Assembly: GCF_002008165.1 (NCBI RefSeq) | Contig: NZ_MRDM01000029.1 | Span: 372,001-436,000 of the forward strand | Length of the DNA stretch: 64,000 nt | Reading direction: 5' to 3' | Origin: Rhizobium laguerreae | Lineage (GTDB): Bacteria; Pseudomonadota; Alphaproteobacteria; Rhizobiales; Rhizobiaceae | Part shown: positions 1 to 9,023 of the stretch, one piece after another | Numbering within the stretch: the stretch's first letter is position 1 | How the letters are laid out: each line of letters begins with the position of its first letter | Notes under the pieces: model-generated | Databases searched by the model: none | What the model was told of the DNA's origin: nothing | What the model saw: the letters and a program-made list of their open reading frames with translations, nothing else | Position numbers and translations under genes: made by a program

Positions 1-1383
1 GCCGTCCTCCACGGCCTGCGGCCGGCCCTTTACAGCTGCATCCTCAGCGCACTGTCTTTCAACTTCTTCTTCCTGCCGCCACGCTACACGCTGACGATCA
101 GCGATCCGGAAAGTGTGCTCGCCCTCTTCTTCTTCCTGGGCGTCGCCATCATCGCCAGCAACCTGACCGCAACCGTACAGCGCCAGGCGGCCGCCGCCCG
201 CCAGCGGGCGCGCACGACTGAAGACCTCTATCTCTTCTCGAAAAAGCTCGCCGGCACCGGCACGCTCGACGACGTGCTCTGGGCGACGGCCTTCCAGCTC
301 GCCTCGATGCTGAAGGTCCGCGTCGTGCTGCTGCTGCCGGAAGAGGGTAGCATTGCCGTCAAAGCCGGTTATCCCCCTGATGACACGCTGGACGACGCCG
401 ATATCGCCGCCGCCCGCTGGGCCTGGGAGCACAATCATGCCGCCGGCCGCGGCGCCGATACCCTGCCCGGCGCCAAACGCCTCTATGTGCCGCTCCGAAC
501 CGGGCGCACCGCCGTCGGCGTCATCGGCCTCGACAGCGACCGCCGCGACGGACCACTGCTGACGCCAGAGCAACAGCGGCTGCTGGATGCGCTGGCCGAC
601 CAGGCCGCCCTTGCCATCGAACGCATCCAGCTCGTCGCCGATGTCGACCGGGCAAGACTTGCGGCCGAAGCGGACCGGTTGCGCTCGGCCCTGCTGACAT
701 CGATTTCGCATGACCTGAAGACCCCGCTGGCCGCCATCCTCGGCGCCGCCGGCACGCTGCGCGACTATTTCGCCTCGATGCCGGAGGAGGACCGCGGCGA
801 CCTGCTGTCGACCGTCGTCGACGAATCCGAACGCCTCAACCGCTTCATCGCCAACCTGCTCGACATGACCAAGATCGAATCCGGCGCGATGGAGCCGAAC
901 CACGCGCTGCATTATGCCGGAGACATCGTCGGCAGCGCGCTGCTCCGTGCCGCAAAGATCCTCGATCACCACAAGACCGAGATGAGCATTCCTGCCGACC
1001 TGCCGATGGTGCGCGTCGATCCTGTCCTGTTCGAGCAGGTGATCTTCAACCTGCTCGACAATGCCGCAAAATACGCGCCCGAGGGATCGGTGATCCATAT
1101 CGGCGGCTGGGCCGATGCCGACAACGTCGTCGTGCAGATTTCGGACGAAGGTCCGGGCATCCCGCCGGCCGATCTCACCCGCGTCTTCGACACTTTCTAC
1201 CGCGTGCGCAAGGGCGATCAGGTGCGCGCCGGCACCGGGCTTGGCCTTTCCATCTGCCGCGGCTTCATCGAGGCGATGGGCGGCACGATCACCGCCGGCA
1301 ACCGGACTGGCCGTCCGGGCGCCGTCTTCACCATCCGCCTGCCGAAACCCACCGACATTCCGAAACTGGATGAACTCAGATGA
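1..1383 (+). CDS. kdpD: KdpD sensor histidine kinase, 3' part
   Basis: The reading frame is open from the window's first base, so the N-terminal KdpD and USP-like cytoplasmic domains lie outside. The visible 460 residues start within the DUF4118 membrane region, continue through a GAF-like domain, then a HisKA dimerisation domain with the phospho-acceptor motif SHDLKTPL. A HATPase_c domain follows, with an N-box (NLLDNAAKYAPEG), a G1 box (DEGPGIP) and a G2 box (GTGLGLSI). KdpD senses potassium limitation or ionic stress and phosphorylates KdpE to induce the KdpABC potassium pump. The stop codon overlaps the kdpE start (ATGA), which implies translational coupling. The order kdpD-kdpE and the domain set make the call secure. 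Confidence 0.95.
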   Translation, partial: AVLHGLRPALYSCILSALSFNFFFLPPRYTLTISDPESVLALFFFLGVAIIASNLTATVQRQAAAARQRARTTEDLYLFSKKLAGTGTLDDVLWATAFQLASMLKVRVVLLLPEEGSIAVKAGYPPDDTLDDADIAAARWAWEHNHAAGRGADTLPGAKRLYVPLRTGRTAVGVIGLDSDRRDGPLLTPEQQRLLDALADQAALAIERIQLVADVDRARLAAEADRLRSALLTSISHDLKTPLAAILGAAGTLRDYFASMPEEDRGDLLSTVVDESERLNRFIANLLDMTKIESGAMEPNHALHYAGDIVGSALLRAAKILDHHKTEMSIPADLPMVRVDPVLFEQVIFNLLDNAAKYAPEGSVIHIGGWADADNVVVQISDEGPGIPPADLTRVFDTFYRVRKGDQVRAGTGLGLSICRGFIEAMGGTITAGNRTGRPGAVFTIRLPKPTDIPKLDELR

Positions 1384-2072
1384 CCGGTTCAGCCGTCAAA
1401 GTCCTCGTCGTCGACGACGAGCCTCCGATCCGCAAGCTGCTTCGCGTCGGCCTGACCGCGCAGGGCTACGAGGTGCAGGAGGCGCCGAACGCCAGCGCCG
1501 CCCGTCAGTCGGTCGCCGCCGACATGCCCGACCTCATCGTGCTCGACCTCGGTCTGCCCGACAAATCAGGCTACGACCTGCTGCAGGAGTGGCGCGACGA
1601 AGGGCTCTCCATGCCCGTCGTCATTCTCTCCAGCCGCACCGACGAGGCCGGCATCGTCAAGGCGCTGGAAAGCGGCGCCGACGATTACGTCACCAAGCCC
1701 TTCGGCATCAACGAACTCGGCGCCCGCATCCGTGTGGCGCTGCGCCACCGCCTGCAGCAGCAGGGAGAAAAGGCGATCTTCCAGACCGGCGGGCTGTCGA
1801 TCGATCTCGTCAAGCGCATCGTCAAGGTGGACGGTAACGAAATAAAATTGTCGCCGAAGGAATACGACATCCTGCGCGTCCTCGCCCAGCATGCCGGCAA
1901 GGTGCTGACACACCAGTTTCTTCTAAAGCAGATATGGGGGCCGGCGGCTGACGTGCAGTATCTGCGCGTCTATGTCCGGCAACTGCGGCAAAAGATCGAG
2001 CAGATTCCGGACCAGCCGCACTATATCACTACGGAGACCGGCGTCGGCTACCGGCTCAGGGAACCGGATTGA
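1380..2072 (+). CDS. kdpE: KdpE response regulator, OmpR family
   Basis: 230 residues. An N-terminal receiver domain has the acidic pair D12-D13, the phospho-acceptor D56 (in IVLDLGLP) and the conserved lysine in VTKPFG. A C-terminal winged-helix DNA-binding domain (about 130-228) ends with the typical VGYRLRE motif. The ATG at 1380 overlaps the kdpD stop. KdpE activates the kdpFABC pump operon, which would lie to the left of the window. Family and position agree fully. Confidence 0.95.
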   Translation: MTGSAVKVLVVDDEPPIRKLLRVGLTAQGYEVQEAPNASAARQSVAADMPDLIVLDLGLPDKSGYDLLQEWRDEGLSMPVVILSSRTDEAGIVKALESGADDYVTKPFGINELGARIRVALRHRLQQQGEKAIFQTGGLSIDLVKRIVKVDGNEIKLSPKEYDILRVLAQHAGKVLTHQFLLKQIWGPAADVQYLRVYVRQLRQKIEQIPDQPHYITTETGVGYRLREPD

Positions 2073-2113
2073 CATCCCTTCCCTCCCGCTGCCCGAACAG
2101 TATCGAGAATGAC

Positions 2114-2569
2114 ATGAACCTTCTGAACATCATCCGGCCGGAACACACCTTCATCGGCGTGTCGGCGCAGACCAAATGGCGCGCGCTGCAGACCGTAGCC
2201 GAAAAGGCCGCCAAGGCTTTCTCCGTCGACGGCCAGACCATCCTGAAGGCGCTCGAAGCGCGTGAGAAGCTCGGCTCGACGGGGATCGGCAACGGCATCG
2301 CCATCCCGCATGCGGCGATCGATGGCATGACCAGCCCGCGCGGCCTGCTCCTTCGCTTTGCCCAGCCGCTGGATTTCGAGGCGATCGACGATATCCCGAC
2401 CGACATCGCCTTCGTGCTGCTCTTTGGAGAAAACAATCGCGGCGAATATCTGAACGTGCTTTCCGCCATCGCCAGGCAGCTGCAATCAGACGGCGTGCTT
2501 GCCGCCATGCGCAAGGCAAGAACGGTCGACGAATTCTATTCCGATTTCATCGCCGATTCACGGGTATGA
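2114..2569 (+). CDS. ptsN: PTS IIA-like nitrogen-regulatory protein (PtsN paralogue)
   Basis: 151 residues from the ATG at 2114; an upstream in-frame TTG at 2069 would overlap kdpE and is less likely. One PTS EIIA type-2 domain fills the protein. The phosphorylatable histidine is H66 in the motif GIAIPHAAID, preceded by the STGIGNG loop typical of EIIA-Ntr. EIIA-Ntr proteins are regulators rather than sugar carriers, and in enterobacteria unphosphorylated PtsN binds and stimulates KdpD. Its place 41 bp after kdpE suggests co-transcription and a dedicated link to potassium control. Rhizobia normally carry another ptsN near rpoN, so this is probably the second copy. Confidence 0.85.
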   Translation: MNLLNIIRPEHTFIGVSAQTKWRALQTVAEKAAKAFSVDGQTILKALEAREKLGSTGIGNGIAIPHAAIDGMTSPRGLLLRFAQPLDFEAIDDIPTDIAFVLLFGENNRGEYLNVLSAIARQLQSDGVLAAMRKARTVDEFYSDFIADSRV

Positions 2570-2602
2570 CGCCGCAAAACCACTCACACTTCTCGGCATC
2601 AT

Positions 2603-2630
2603 AAAAAAGGCGCGGCCCGAAGGCCGCGCC
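2603..2630 (-). terminator. Rho-independent terminator of the porin gene
   Basis: A perfect 9-bp GC stem (2609-2617 with 2622-2630) and a four-base loop are followed, on the minus strand, by a run of six T. It lies between the convergent ptsN and porin genes, 24 bp past the porin stop, and serves the minus strand. Confidence 0.85.
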
Positions 2631-2653
2631 CGCTCGTCTGCAATCAGACTATC

Positions 2654-3670
2654 TTAGAAATCGCGCTGGAAGCGCAAGAAGCCGAACACTTCGTCGTCGC
2701 CTTCGTCCTCATCGTGATATTGCACGCTGAGCTTCGAACGCAGGTCTTCGACGATCTGGTAGTCGATGGTGACACCGGTCGTGTAGGCGCTGCCGCCGGT
2801 GAAGCCGTTGCCGTCAGCCTCGAGAGCGATGTTCTCGAAGTACTGGAAGCCCGGGGTGACCGACCACTTGTCGTTGACCTTCAAGGCATATTCTGCTGCG
2901 ATCGTCCATTCGGACTCTTCGTAGTAGTAGTTGGCGCCGCTTGCCCATACGCCGGCAATACCTAGCGTGCCCGGGCCGATGTCGGCATAGACGATACCGC
3001 GGACAGCAACTTCGCTGGTGTCGGTGTCATAACCGGCAAGCAGGTAAGCGCTGATGGCGCCGGCCTTGTAGGAGACCTGGCCTGCGACACCAAAGTTGTT
3101 CGGGCCTTCGCCCGGCTTGGTGGCGTAGTCGTCTTCGAGTTCGTCGACCGAAATGCCGGCCGCGAAAGCGCCATTCTCGTACTGATAACGGATCGAGTTG
3201 TGGGTGGTCTCGTTGCTGGCGAGCGTATCGGTCTCGCCGCTCATGTCGTCATCCCACCAGCTGTACAGCTTACCGGCGCGGAAACCGGCAATGTCGAGAT
3301 AGCCTTCATCAAGCAAAGCTTCCTGATCGGAGGCATTGTCGACATTGTAACGCAGCGTGATGACGCCGGTCAGCGTACCGTACTCGGTGTCGTTCTTGGT
3401 CTGGAAGGTGACCTGACCACGAGTCCAGAAGTTTACGTCGGAATCGCCGGATATCTGCTCACCGAAGCGCACTTCGGTACGGATGTAACCGCCGATCGAA
3501 AGGCATGTTTCCGTTCCCGGAATATAAAAATAGCCGGTTCCGTAGGCGTCGCAAACGCGAACATATTCCACAGGCTCGGGTTCCGCCGCCACGATGGCGT
3601 CGGCTGCGCGGGCTCCGGAGGCCGCGGCAAGGGCGGCAACGGAGGCAAAAAGGATAGTTCTGATATTCAT
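2654..3670 (-). CDS. ropA: Outer-membrane porin, RopA/Omp2b family
   Basis: 338 residues. A signal peptide (about 1-22, ending SGARA) is followed by the alphaproteobacterial porin_2 domain, recognisable by YVRVCDAYGTGYFYIPGTETC and GGYIRTEV. Aromatic/glycine-rich beta-strand repeats run to the end, and the last residue is phenylalanine (RFQRDF), the usual signal for beta-barrel assembly. Two cysteines (in VCDAYG and TETCLS) are conserved in this family. It should form a general diffusion trimer in the outer membrane. Transcription is monocistronic, ending at the terminator just downstream. Rhizobia carry several ropA paralogues and I cannot say which this is. Confidence 0.9.
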   Translation of the reverse strand: MNIRTILFASVAALAAASGARAADAIVAAEPEPVEYVRVCDAYGTGYFYIPGTETCLSIGGYIRTEVRFGEQISGDSDVNFWTRGQVTFQTKNDTEYGTLTGVITLRYNVDNASDQEALLDEGYLDIAGFRAGKLYSWWDDDMSGETDTLASNETTHNSIRYQYENGAFAAGISVDELEDDYATKPGEGPNNFGVAGQVSYKAGAISAYLLAGYDTDTSEVAVRGIVYADIGPGTLGIAGVWASGANYYYEESEWTIAAEYALKVNDKWSVTPGFQYFENIALEADGNGFTGGSAYTTGVTIDYQIVEDLRSKLSVQYHDEDEGDDEVFGFLRFQRDF

Positions 3671-4030
3671 TTTGAATGGCCCTAACAGGTTTGGAATGCG
3701 AGGCGCACTTCAAGGGGTGCCCCCGCGTAGCGGTCGGCGAATACGGCCGCACGGGAGCCATATAGGAATCCGCAAGTGTCATCGCGGCAAAATCCTGGCA
3801 AAAATCTGTATCACCATGTCGCTTTCGTGGAGGAACTGTGGCCAAAAAAACACGACCTTGCGGCAGGGCCGCGGCGGCGACCGATTGGCCGCGGCCAACT
3901 TCGGCACGTCCATTTCCAAATTGCTTCTTAAATGGAATGGCATTCTAACACCCCGGCCGGAACCGGAAGAACCTTCGTTTCATTATACGACTGACTTGAT
4001 AGAGTTAGGAAAGAAAACAGGAGGGTTCCC
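3671..4030. other. Intergenic region between divergent porin and sulfate-binding genes
   Basis: 360 bp without a convincing gene. It must carry the divergent promoters of the porin gene (minus) and the sulfate transporter operon (plus). A strong Shine-Dalgarno (AGGAGG, 4018-4023) precedes the plus-strand start. I could not identify a specific regulator site. An open frame crossing it on the plus strand (3594-4058) lacks protein-like composition and overlaps both neighbours. Confidence 0.5.
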
Positions 4031-5056
4031 ATGCAGACACAACGGCTCACCCGGCTGATCGCAGCCGCGGTCCTGGCAGGCAGCTTCGCGATCGGGAGCA
4101 TCGCTCCGGCATTCGCGGATCAGACGCTTCTCAACGTTTCCTACGATCCGACCCGCGAATTGTACAAGGATTTCAATGCCGCCTTTGCCGCCAAGTGGCA
4201 AAAGGACAGTGGTGAAACCGTGACGATCCAGGCATCGCATGGCGGTTCCGGCGCCCAGGCCCGCTCCGTCATCGACGGTCTCGACGCTGACGTCGTGACG
4301 CTTGCCCTCGAAGGCGATATCGATGCCATCGCCAAGGCGACCGGCAAGATCCCGGCCGACTGGAAGACCAAATTCCCCAACAATTCGACGCCCTATACGT
4401 CGACGATCGTCTTCCTCGTCCGCAAGGGCAACCCGAAGGGCATCAGGGATTGGGGCGACCTGGTCAAGGACGACGTGCAGGTTATCACCCCGAACCCGAA
4501 GACATCGGGCGGCGCTCGCTGGAACTTCCTGGCCGCCTGGGCATGGGCCAAGCAGGCGAATGGCGGCGACGAAGCCAAGGCGCAGGAATACGTTGCGAAA
4601 CTGCTGCAGCATGTTCCGGTTCTCGACACCGGTGCTCGCGGCGCCACGACCACCTTTGTCCAGCGCGGCCTCGGCGACGTGCTGCTTGCCTGGGAAAACG
4701 AAGCCTATCTTTCGCTCGAGGAACTCGGTCCCGACCAGTTCGAGATCGTGACGCCGACCTTCTCCATCCGCGCTGACCCGCCGGTCGCCATCGTTGACGG
4801 CAATGTCGACAAGAAGGGTACGCGCAAGGTCGCCGAAGCCTATCTCAACTATCTCTATTCGGACGAAGGCCAGAAGATTGCTGCCAAGCACTACTATCGG
4901 CCGACCAAGCCGGAAGCCGCCGATCCGGCTGACATCGCCCGTTTCCCGAAGCTGACGCTCGCGACCATTGACGACTTCGGCGGCTGGAAGAGCGCGCAGC
5001 CGAAATTCTTCGGCGACGGCGGCGTATTTGACCAAATCTACAAGCCGGCCCAATAA
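4031..5056 (+). CDS. sbp: Periplasmic sulfate-binding protein
   Basis: 341 residues. A signal peptide (1-29, ending APAFA) precedes a mature protein with the Sbp/CysP signatures NVSYDPTRELY near the N-terminus, ASHGGSGAQARSVIDGLDADVVTLAL (anion-binding region) and GGARWNFLAAWAWA. It captures sulfate or thiosulfate in the periplasm and delivers it to CysTW. AGGAGG stands 7 bp before the ATG. It heads the sbp-cysT-cysW-cysA operon; the next gene starts 8 bp after its stop. Confidence 0.93.
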   Translation: MQTQRLTRLIAAAVLAGSFAIGSIAPAFADQTLLNVSYDPTRELYKDFNAAFAAKWQKDSGETVTIQASHGGSGAQARSVIDGLDADVVTLALEGDIDAIAKATGKIPADWKTKFPNNSTPYTSTIVFLVRKGNPKGIRDWGDLVKDDVQVITPNPKTSGGARWNFLAAWAWAKQANGGDEAKAQEYVAKLLQHVPVLDTGARGATTTFVQRGLGDVLLAWENEAYLSLEELGPDQFEIVTPTFSIRADPPVAIVDGNVDKKGTRKVAEAYLNYLYSDEGQKIAAKHYYRPTKPEAADPADIARFPKLTLATIDDFGGWKSAQPKFFGDGGVFDQIYKPAQ

Positions 5057-5064
5057 TAGACTTC

Positions 5065-5922
5065 ATGAAAGTACATAGCCCCACGCGGTGGCGGTTCAAA
5101 CGGCCGAGCGTCATTCCGGGTTTCGGAATGGCGCTCGGCCTTACCTTGACCTGGCTCACCCTTCTGATCCTCATCCCGCTCTCGGGCCTTGCGGTCCGGT
5201 CGAGCGCACTCGGCTGGGAGAAATTCTGGTCGATCGCGCTCGATCCGCGCACGCTGAACGCGCTGCGTATCAGCTTCGGCAGCGCCTTCATCGCCGCGAT
5301 CGTCAATGCCGTCTTCGGCATCATCCTCGCCTGGGTGCTGGTGCGTTACCGCTTCCCCGGCAAGCGCATCATCGATGCCATGGTCGACCTGCCCTTCGCG
5401 CTGCCGACCGCCGTTGCCGGCATCGCACTGACGACGCTCTACGCGCCGAACGGCTGGATCGGCCAGTTCCTGACGCCGCTCGGCATCAAGATCGCCTTCA
5501 CGCCTGCCGGCATCGTCGTGGCCCTGATCTTCGTCGGCCTGCCCTTCGTCGTGCGCACCGTGCAGCCGGTCATGGAGGAGATCGACAAGGAAGTGGAGGA
5601 AGCTGCAGCAACGCTCGGCGCCAATCGCTTTCAGACGATTTTCCGCGTGCTGCTGCCGGGGCTGGCGCCCGCCGTGCTCACTGGCTTTGCGCTCGCCTTC
5701 GCCCGCGGCGTCGGCGAATACGGCTCGGTCATTTTCATCGCCGGCAACCTGCCGTTCAAATCGGAGATCGCACCGCTGCTGATCATCATCAAGCTCGAAG
5801 AGTATAATTACGCCGCAGCGACCGGCATTGCGGCGATCATGCTGATCATCTCGTTCGCGATGCTGCTCGTCATCAATCTCATCCAGAGCTGGAGCAGGCG
5901 GAGGTACGGCTATGGCGCTTGA
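5065..5922 (+). CDS. cysT: Sulfate ABC transporter permease CysT
   Basis: 285 residues with about six membrane helices in a BPD_transp_1 domain. The EAA loop that contacts the ATPase is visible (EEAAATLGANRFQTIFRVLLPG), as is the family motif ARGVGEYGSVIFIAG. It forms the inner-membrane channel with CysW. The 3' end overlaps the cysW start by 11 bp, implying coupled translation. Confidence 0.93.
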   Translation: MKVHSPTRWRFKRPSVIPGFGMALGLTLTWLTLLILIPLSGLAVRSSALGWEKFWSIALDPRTLNALRISFGSAFIAAIVNAVFGIILAWVLVRYRFPGKRIIDAMVDLPFALPTAVAGIALTTLYAPNGWIGQFLTPLGIKIAFTPAGIVVALIFVGLPFVVRTVQPVMEEIDKEVEEAAATLGANRFQTIFRVLLPGLAPAVLTGFALAFARGVGEYGSVIFIAGNLPFKSEIAPLLIIIKLEEYNYAAATGIAAIMLIISFAMLLVINLIQSWSRRRYGYGA

Positions 5923-6784
5923 TGCGACCGCTCAACCGGCAAAGCTGCGGTCGGTAACGACCGAAAACAGGATCGCGCGCTACAGCCTCATCATCCTTTC
6001 GCTCGTCTTCCTGCTGCTGATCCTGCTTCTGCCGCTCGCAGCCGTCTTCGTGGAAGCCTTTCGCAAGGGAGCCGGGCCGTTCTTCGAGGCGCTCGCAGAC
6101 GCCGAAACCTTCTCGGCTATCCGCCTGACGCTGATCGTTGCGGGCGTCAGCGTACCGCTCAACCTCGTCTTCGGGGTTGCCGCCGCCTGGGCGATCGCCA
6201 AGTTCGAGTTCAAGGGCAAGGCCTTCCTGACGACGCTGATCGACCTGCCCTTCTCGGTCTCACCCGTCATATCGGGCCTGGTCTTCGTTTTGCTGTTCGG
6301 CGCCAATACCTGGCTCGGCCAGTGGTTCAGCGCTCACGACATCAAGATCCTGTTCGCCGTGCCGGGGCTGATCCTCGCCACCATGTTCGTCACCTTCCCC
6401 TTCGTCGCCCGCGAGTTGATCCCGCTGATGCAGGAACAGGGAACGGCCGACGAGGAGGCAGCCCTTTCGCTCGGCGCCAGTGGTTGGCAGACCTTCTGGC
6501 ACGTGACGTTGCCGAATATCAAATGGGGCCTGCTTTACGGGGTACTGCTCTGCAACGCCCGCGCCATGGGCGAATTTGGCGCAGTTTCTGTGGTATCAGG
6601 CCACATTCGCGGCCAGACGAACACCATGCCGCTGCAGGTGGAAATTCTCTATAACGAGTATAATTTCACCGGCGCTTTTGCGGTCGCCACGCTTTTGGCC
6701 TTGCTCGCGCTCGTAACTCTTGTTTTGAAGACGCTGCTGGAAATGCGCTATAGCGCCGAAATCGCCGCCAGCCGGCGGCACTGA
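5912..6784 (+). CDS. cysW: Sulfate ABC transporter permease CysW
   Basis: 290 residues, six predicted membrane helices, BPD_transp_1 domain. The EAA loop reads EAALSLGASGWQTFWHVTLP, followed by the CysW-typical NARAMGEFGAVSVVSG. It pairs with CysT. It overlaps cysT and is followed by cysA after 10 bp. Confidence 0.93.
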   Translation: MALDATAQPAKLRSVTTENRIARYSLIILSLVFLLLILLLPLAAVFVEAFRKGAGPFFEALADAETFSAIRLTLIVAGVSVPLNLVFGVAAAWAIAKFEFKGKAFLTTLIDLPFSVSPVISGLVFVLLFGANTWLGQWFSAHDIKILFAVPGLILATMFVTFPFVARELIPLMQEQGTADEEAALSLGASGWQTFWHVTLPNIKWGLLYGVLLCNARAMGEFGAVSVVSGHIRGQTNTMPLQVEILYNEYNFTGAFAVATLLALLALVTLVLKTLLEMRYSAEIAASRRH

Positions 6785-6794
6785 AGGATTTGGA

Positions 6795-7835
6795 ATGGAA
6801 GTACGCGTTCAAAACATTCGCAAGGAATTCGATCGTTTTCCGGCGCTGCACGATGTCTCGCTCGACATTCGCTCCGGCGAGCTGATCGCACTGCTCGGTC
6901 CTTCGGGCTCCGGCAAGACGACATTGCTGCGGCTGATTGCCGGCCTCGAAAGCCCGACGGAGGGGCTGATCTTCTTCGGTGACGAGGATGCCTCGAAGAA
7001 GTCAGTGCAGCAGCGCAATATCGGCTTCGTCTTCCAGCACTATGCTCTGTTCCGCTACATGACGGTGCTCGAAAATGTCTCCTTCGGCCTGAAGGTCAGA
7101 AACAGTGCGCGGCGGCCGCCAAAGGCCGATATCCGCAGGCGGGCGCTGGAACTGCTCGACCTCGTCCAGCTTTCCGGTCTGGAAAAACGCTACCCGGCCC
7201 AGCTTTCCGGCGGCCAGCGCCAGCGTGTCGCGCTCGCCCGCGCCATGGCCGTCGAGCCGAACGTGCTGCTGCTTGACGAACCCTTCGGCGCGCTCGACGC
7301 CCAGGTGCGCAAGGACCTGCGCAAGTGGCTGCGCGATATTCACGACCGCACCGGACACACCACAGTCTTCGTCACCCACGACCAGGATGAGGCGCTGGAG
7401 CTTGCCGACCGCGTCGTCGTCATGAGTCAGGGCGCGATCGAACAGGTCGGCACGCCGGACCAGGTCTACGACAATCCGAATTCTCCCTTCGTGTTCGGCT
7501 TCATCGGCCAGTCGAACTGCCTTGAGGTCGAGATATCAGACAGCGACATTCGCTTCGAAGGCCGCTCGCTCGGCCTCAATGCCGAAGGCGAGCCGGATGG
7601 CACGGCGCAGCTCTACTTCCGCCCGCATGACGTCAGGCTCTGCGAATCAGCTGAAAACTGTATCGCCGGCCAGCCGGTTTCCAGCCGCCGCGTGGCCGGC
7701 ACCCGCCATATCGAACTCAATATCGGCAACGATCGACCGCATATCGAGATCGAATTGCCGCCGAGCGAGGCCGACAGGCTCGACCGCAACCGGGTGGCTT
7801 TCAAGCCGACCCGCTGGAAACTGTTCCGCAGTTGA
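6795..7835 (+). CDS. cysA: Sulfate/thiosulfate ABC transporter ATPase CysA
   Basis: 346 residues. The N-terminal ABC domain has Walker A (GPSGSGKTT), the signature LSGGQRQRVALARA, Walker B (LLLDEPFGALD) and the switch histidine (VTHDQDEALEL). A C-terminal TOBE-like extension (about 240-346, with YFRPHDV) is usual for CysA. It energises sulfate import by CysTW. GAAGGA precedes the ATG at 6795. It is the last gene of the operon. Confidence 0.93.
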   Translation: MEVRVQNIRKEFDRFPALHDVSLDIRSGELIALLGPSGSGKTTLLRLIAGLESPTEGLIFFGDEDASKKSVQQRNIGFVFQHYALFRYMTVLENVSFGLKVRNSARRPPKADIRRRALELLDLVQLSGLEKRYPAQLSGGQRQRVALARAMAVEPNVLLLDEPFGALDAQVRKDLRKWLRDIHDRTGHTTVFVTHDQDEALELADRVVVMSQGAIEQVGTPDQVYDNPNSPFVFGFIGQSNCLEVEISDSDIRFEGRSLGLNAEGEPDGTAQLYFRPHDVRLCESAENCIAGQPVSSRRVAGTRHIELNIGNDRPHIEIELPPSEADRLDRNRVAFKPTRWKLFRS

Positions 7836-8087
7836 TGGACATGGGCGGCGGTCGACTGCGCCGCGCGTCTTATCGAGAGCCGCAAAGGGACCCTAACGCT
7901 TTGAAATTCTGCATGATTTTTTCGTTTGCTCGATTCCAGTGCAGTGCCTCGTCGCCGGAATCGTTTTCGGCGAGAGTCCCTTAAGCTTTTTGTGATCTAA
8001 GGTTGTTTGTATTTCAGTCATATGACGAGTAAAACGTTTTCACTTAATCAAAAAGGGCTGAACTAATCCCATAGGAGGCACCTGGCG

Positions 8088-8924
8088 TTGAGGGCGGAGA
8101 TTTCCTTTGGAAAATCCCTGATCGGGATTTTGTTCGTAGGACTGGCAGCTGCAAGCTGCACGACGACATCGAAACCGGCGGCGACGGCGGCGAACACCAA
8201 GACGAAGCAGGGTCAACCGGCAAAAGTCACGTTCAATTATACGGCCAAGGATCGCGACTGCCTGCAGCGCGCGATGTATTTCGAATCGCAGCATTCGGAC
8301 GAGGACGGCTACATGGCTGTCGGGACCGTTGTCATGAACAGGCTCACCTCTGGTGCCTATCCCCCTTCCATCTGTGGCGTCGTGGCTCAGAAAAGGCAGT
8401 TCGCGCCCGGCGTGATGACGCGCGAAGTCAAGCCGCAGGCGAAAACCGAGCTTGCGAGCGCGGCCGATGCGATCCTCGTCAAGGGCGCCCGCCATCCCGC
8501 TGTGAAGGATGCGATGTTCTTCCACACCAATGGGCTGAAATTCCCCTACGACAACATGCACTATGTGACGGTTGCCGGCGGCAACGCTTTCTACGAGAAG
8601 CGCGACTCCAACGGCACGCTTCAAACGCCGCCGCCGCTGCCCTCCTACGAGGTGGCGATGAACTATGTGCCCGGCGAAAGCATGCTGCCGCCGCAATTCG
8701 AAGCGCTGATACCCTCGGCGGTTCCCGTTCCTCTGCCGGCTCCGGACCCCATGGCCACCGCGAGCACGGCGCAGATGCGGATCACAGCGCCGGTGACCGC
8801 GCCGGAAACATCGCCGGTAACATCGGTTGAGCCCGAGCCGGGAATGCCCATTGCGATCCCTATTCCCCGCCCCGCCTATGACAGCGTGATGCTGCGTGAA
8901 AGCCTTCCGGCGAACGGCGGTTAA
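8088..8924 (+). CDS. Cell-wall hydrolase, SleB family lipoprotein
   Basis: 278 residues starting with TTG at 8088; the choice rests on AGGAGG at 8073-8078 with 9-bp spacing, and no ATG gives the complete leader. A lipoprotein signal (LAAASC, lipid-anchored Cys24) is followed by a Hydrolase_2/SleB domain (about 60-185) with the family features RAMYFESQ, GTVVMNRL and ICGVVAQKRQF. The C-terminal 80 residues are proline/alanine-rich and probably unstructured. The family includes lytic transglycosylases and amidases that remodel peptidoglycan; the exact bond cut cannot be read here. No operon partner. Confidence 0.85.
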   Translation: MRAEISFGKSLIGILFVGLAAASCTTTSKPAATAANTKTKQGQPAKVTFNYTAKDRDCLQRAMYFESQHSDEDGYMAVGTVVMNRLTSGAYPPSICGVVAQKRQFAPGVMTREVKPQAKTELASAADAILVKGARHPAVKDAMFFHTNGLKFPYDNMHYVTVAGGNAFYEKRDSNGTLQTPPPLPSYEVAMNYVPGESMLPPQFEALIPSAVPVPLPAPDPMATASTAQMRITAPVTAPETSPVTSVEPEPGMPIAIPIPRPAYDSVMLRESLPANGG

Positions 8925-9023
8925 ACCAACCGCCGCTTCCGGTATATGAGTTAGATGCAAGCGCGTTTTTGTTTCTGCGCAATTCCGGACGTAAAACCGC
9001 TGCGCACTTTTGCTGGAATTGCT

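Noticed and set aside
3594..4058. 154-codon plus-strand frame bridging the porin and sulfate-binding genes
   Set aside because: Overlaps both real genes, lacks a ribosome site and has Arg/Gly-rich, non-protein-like composition.
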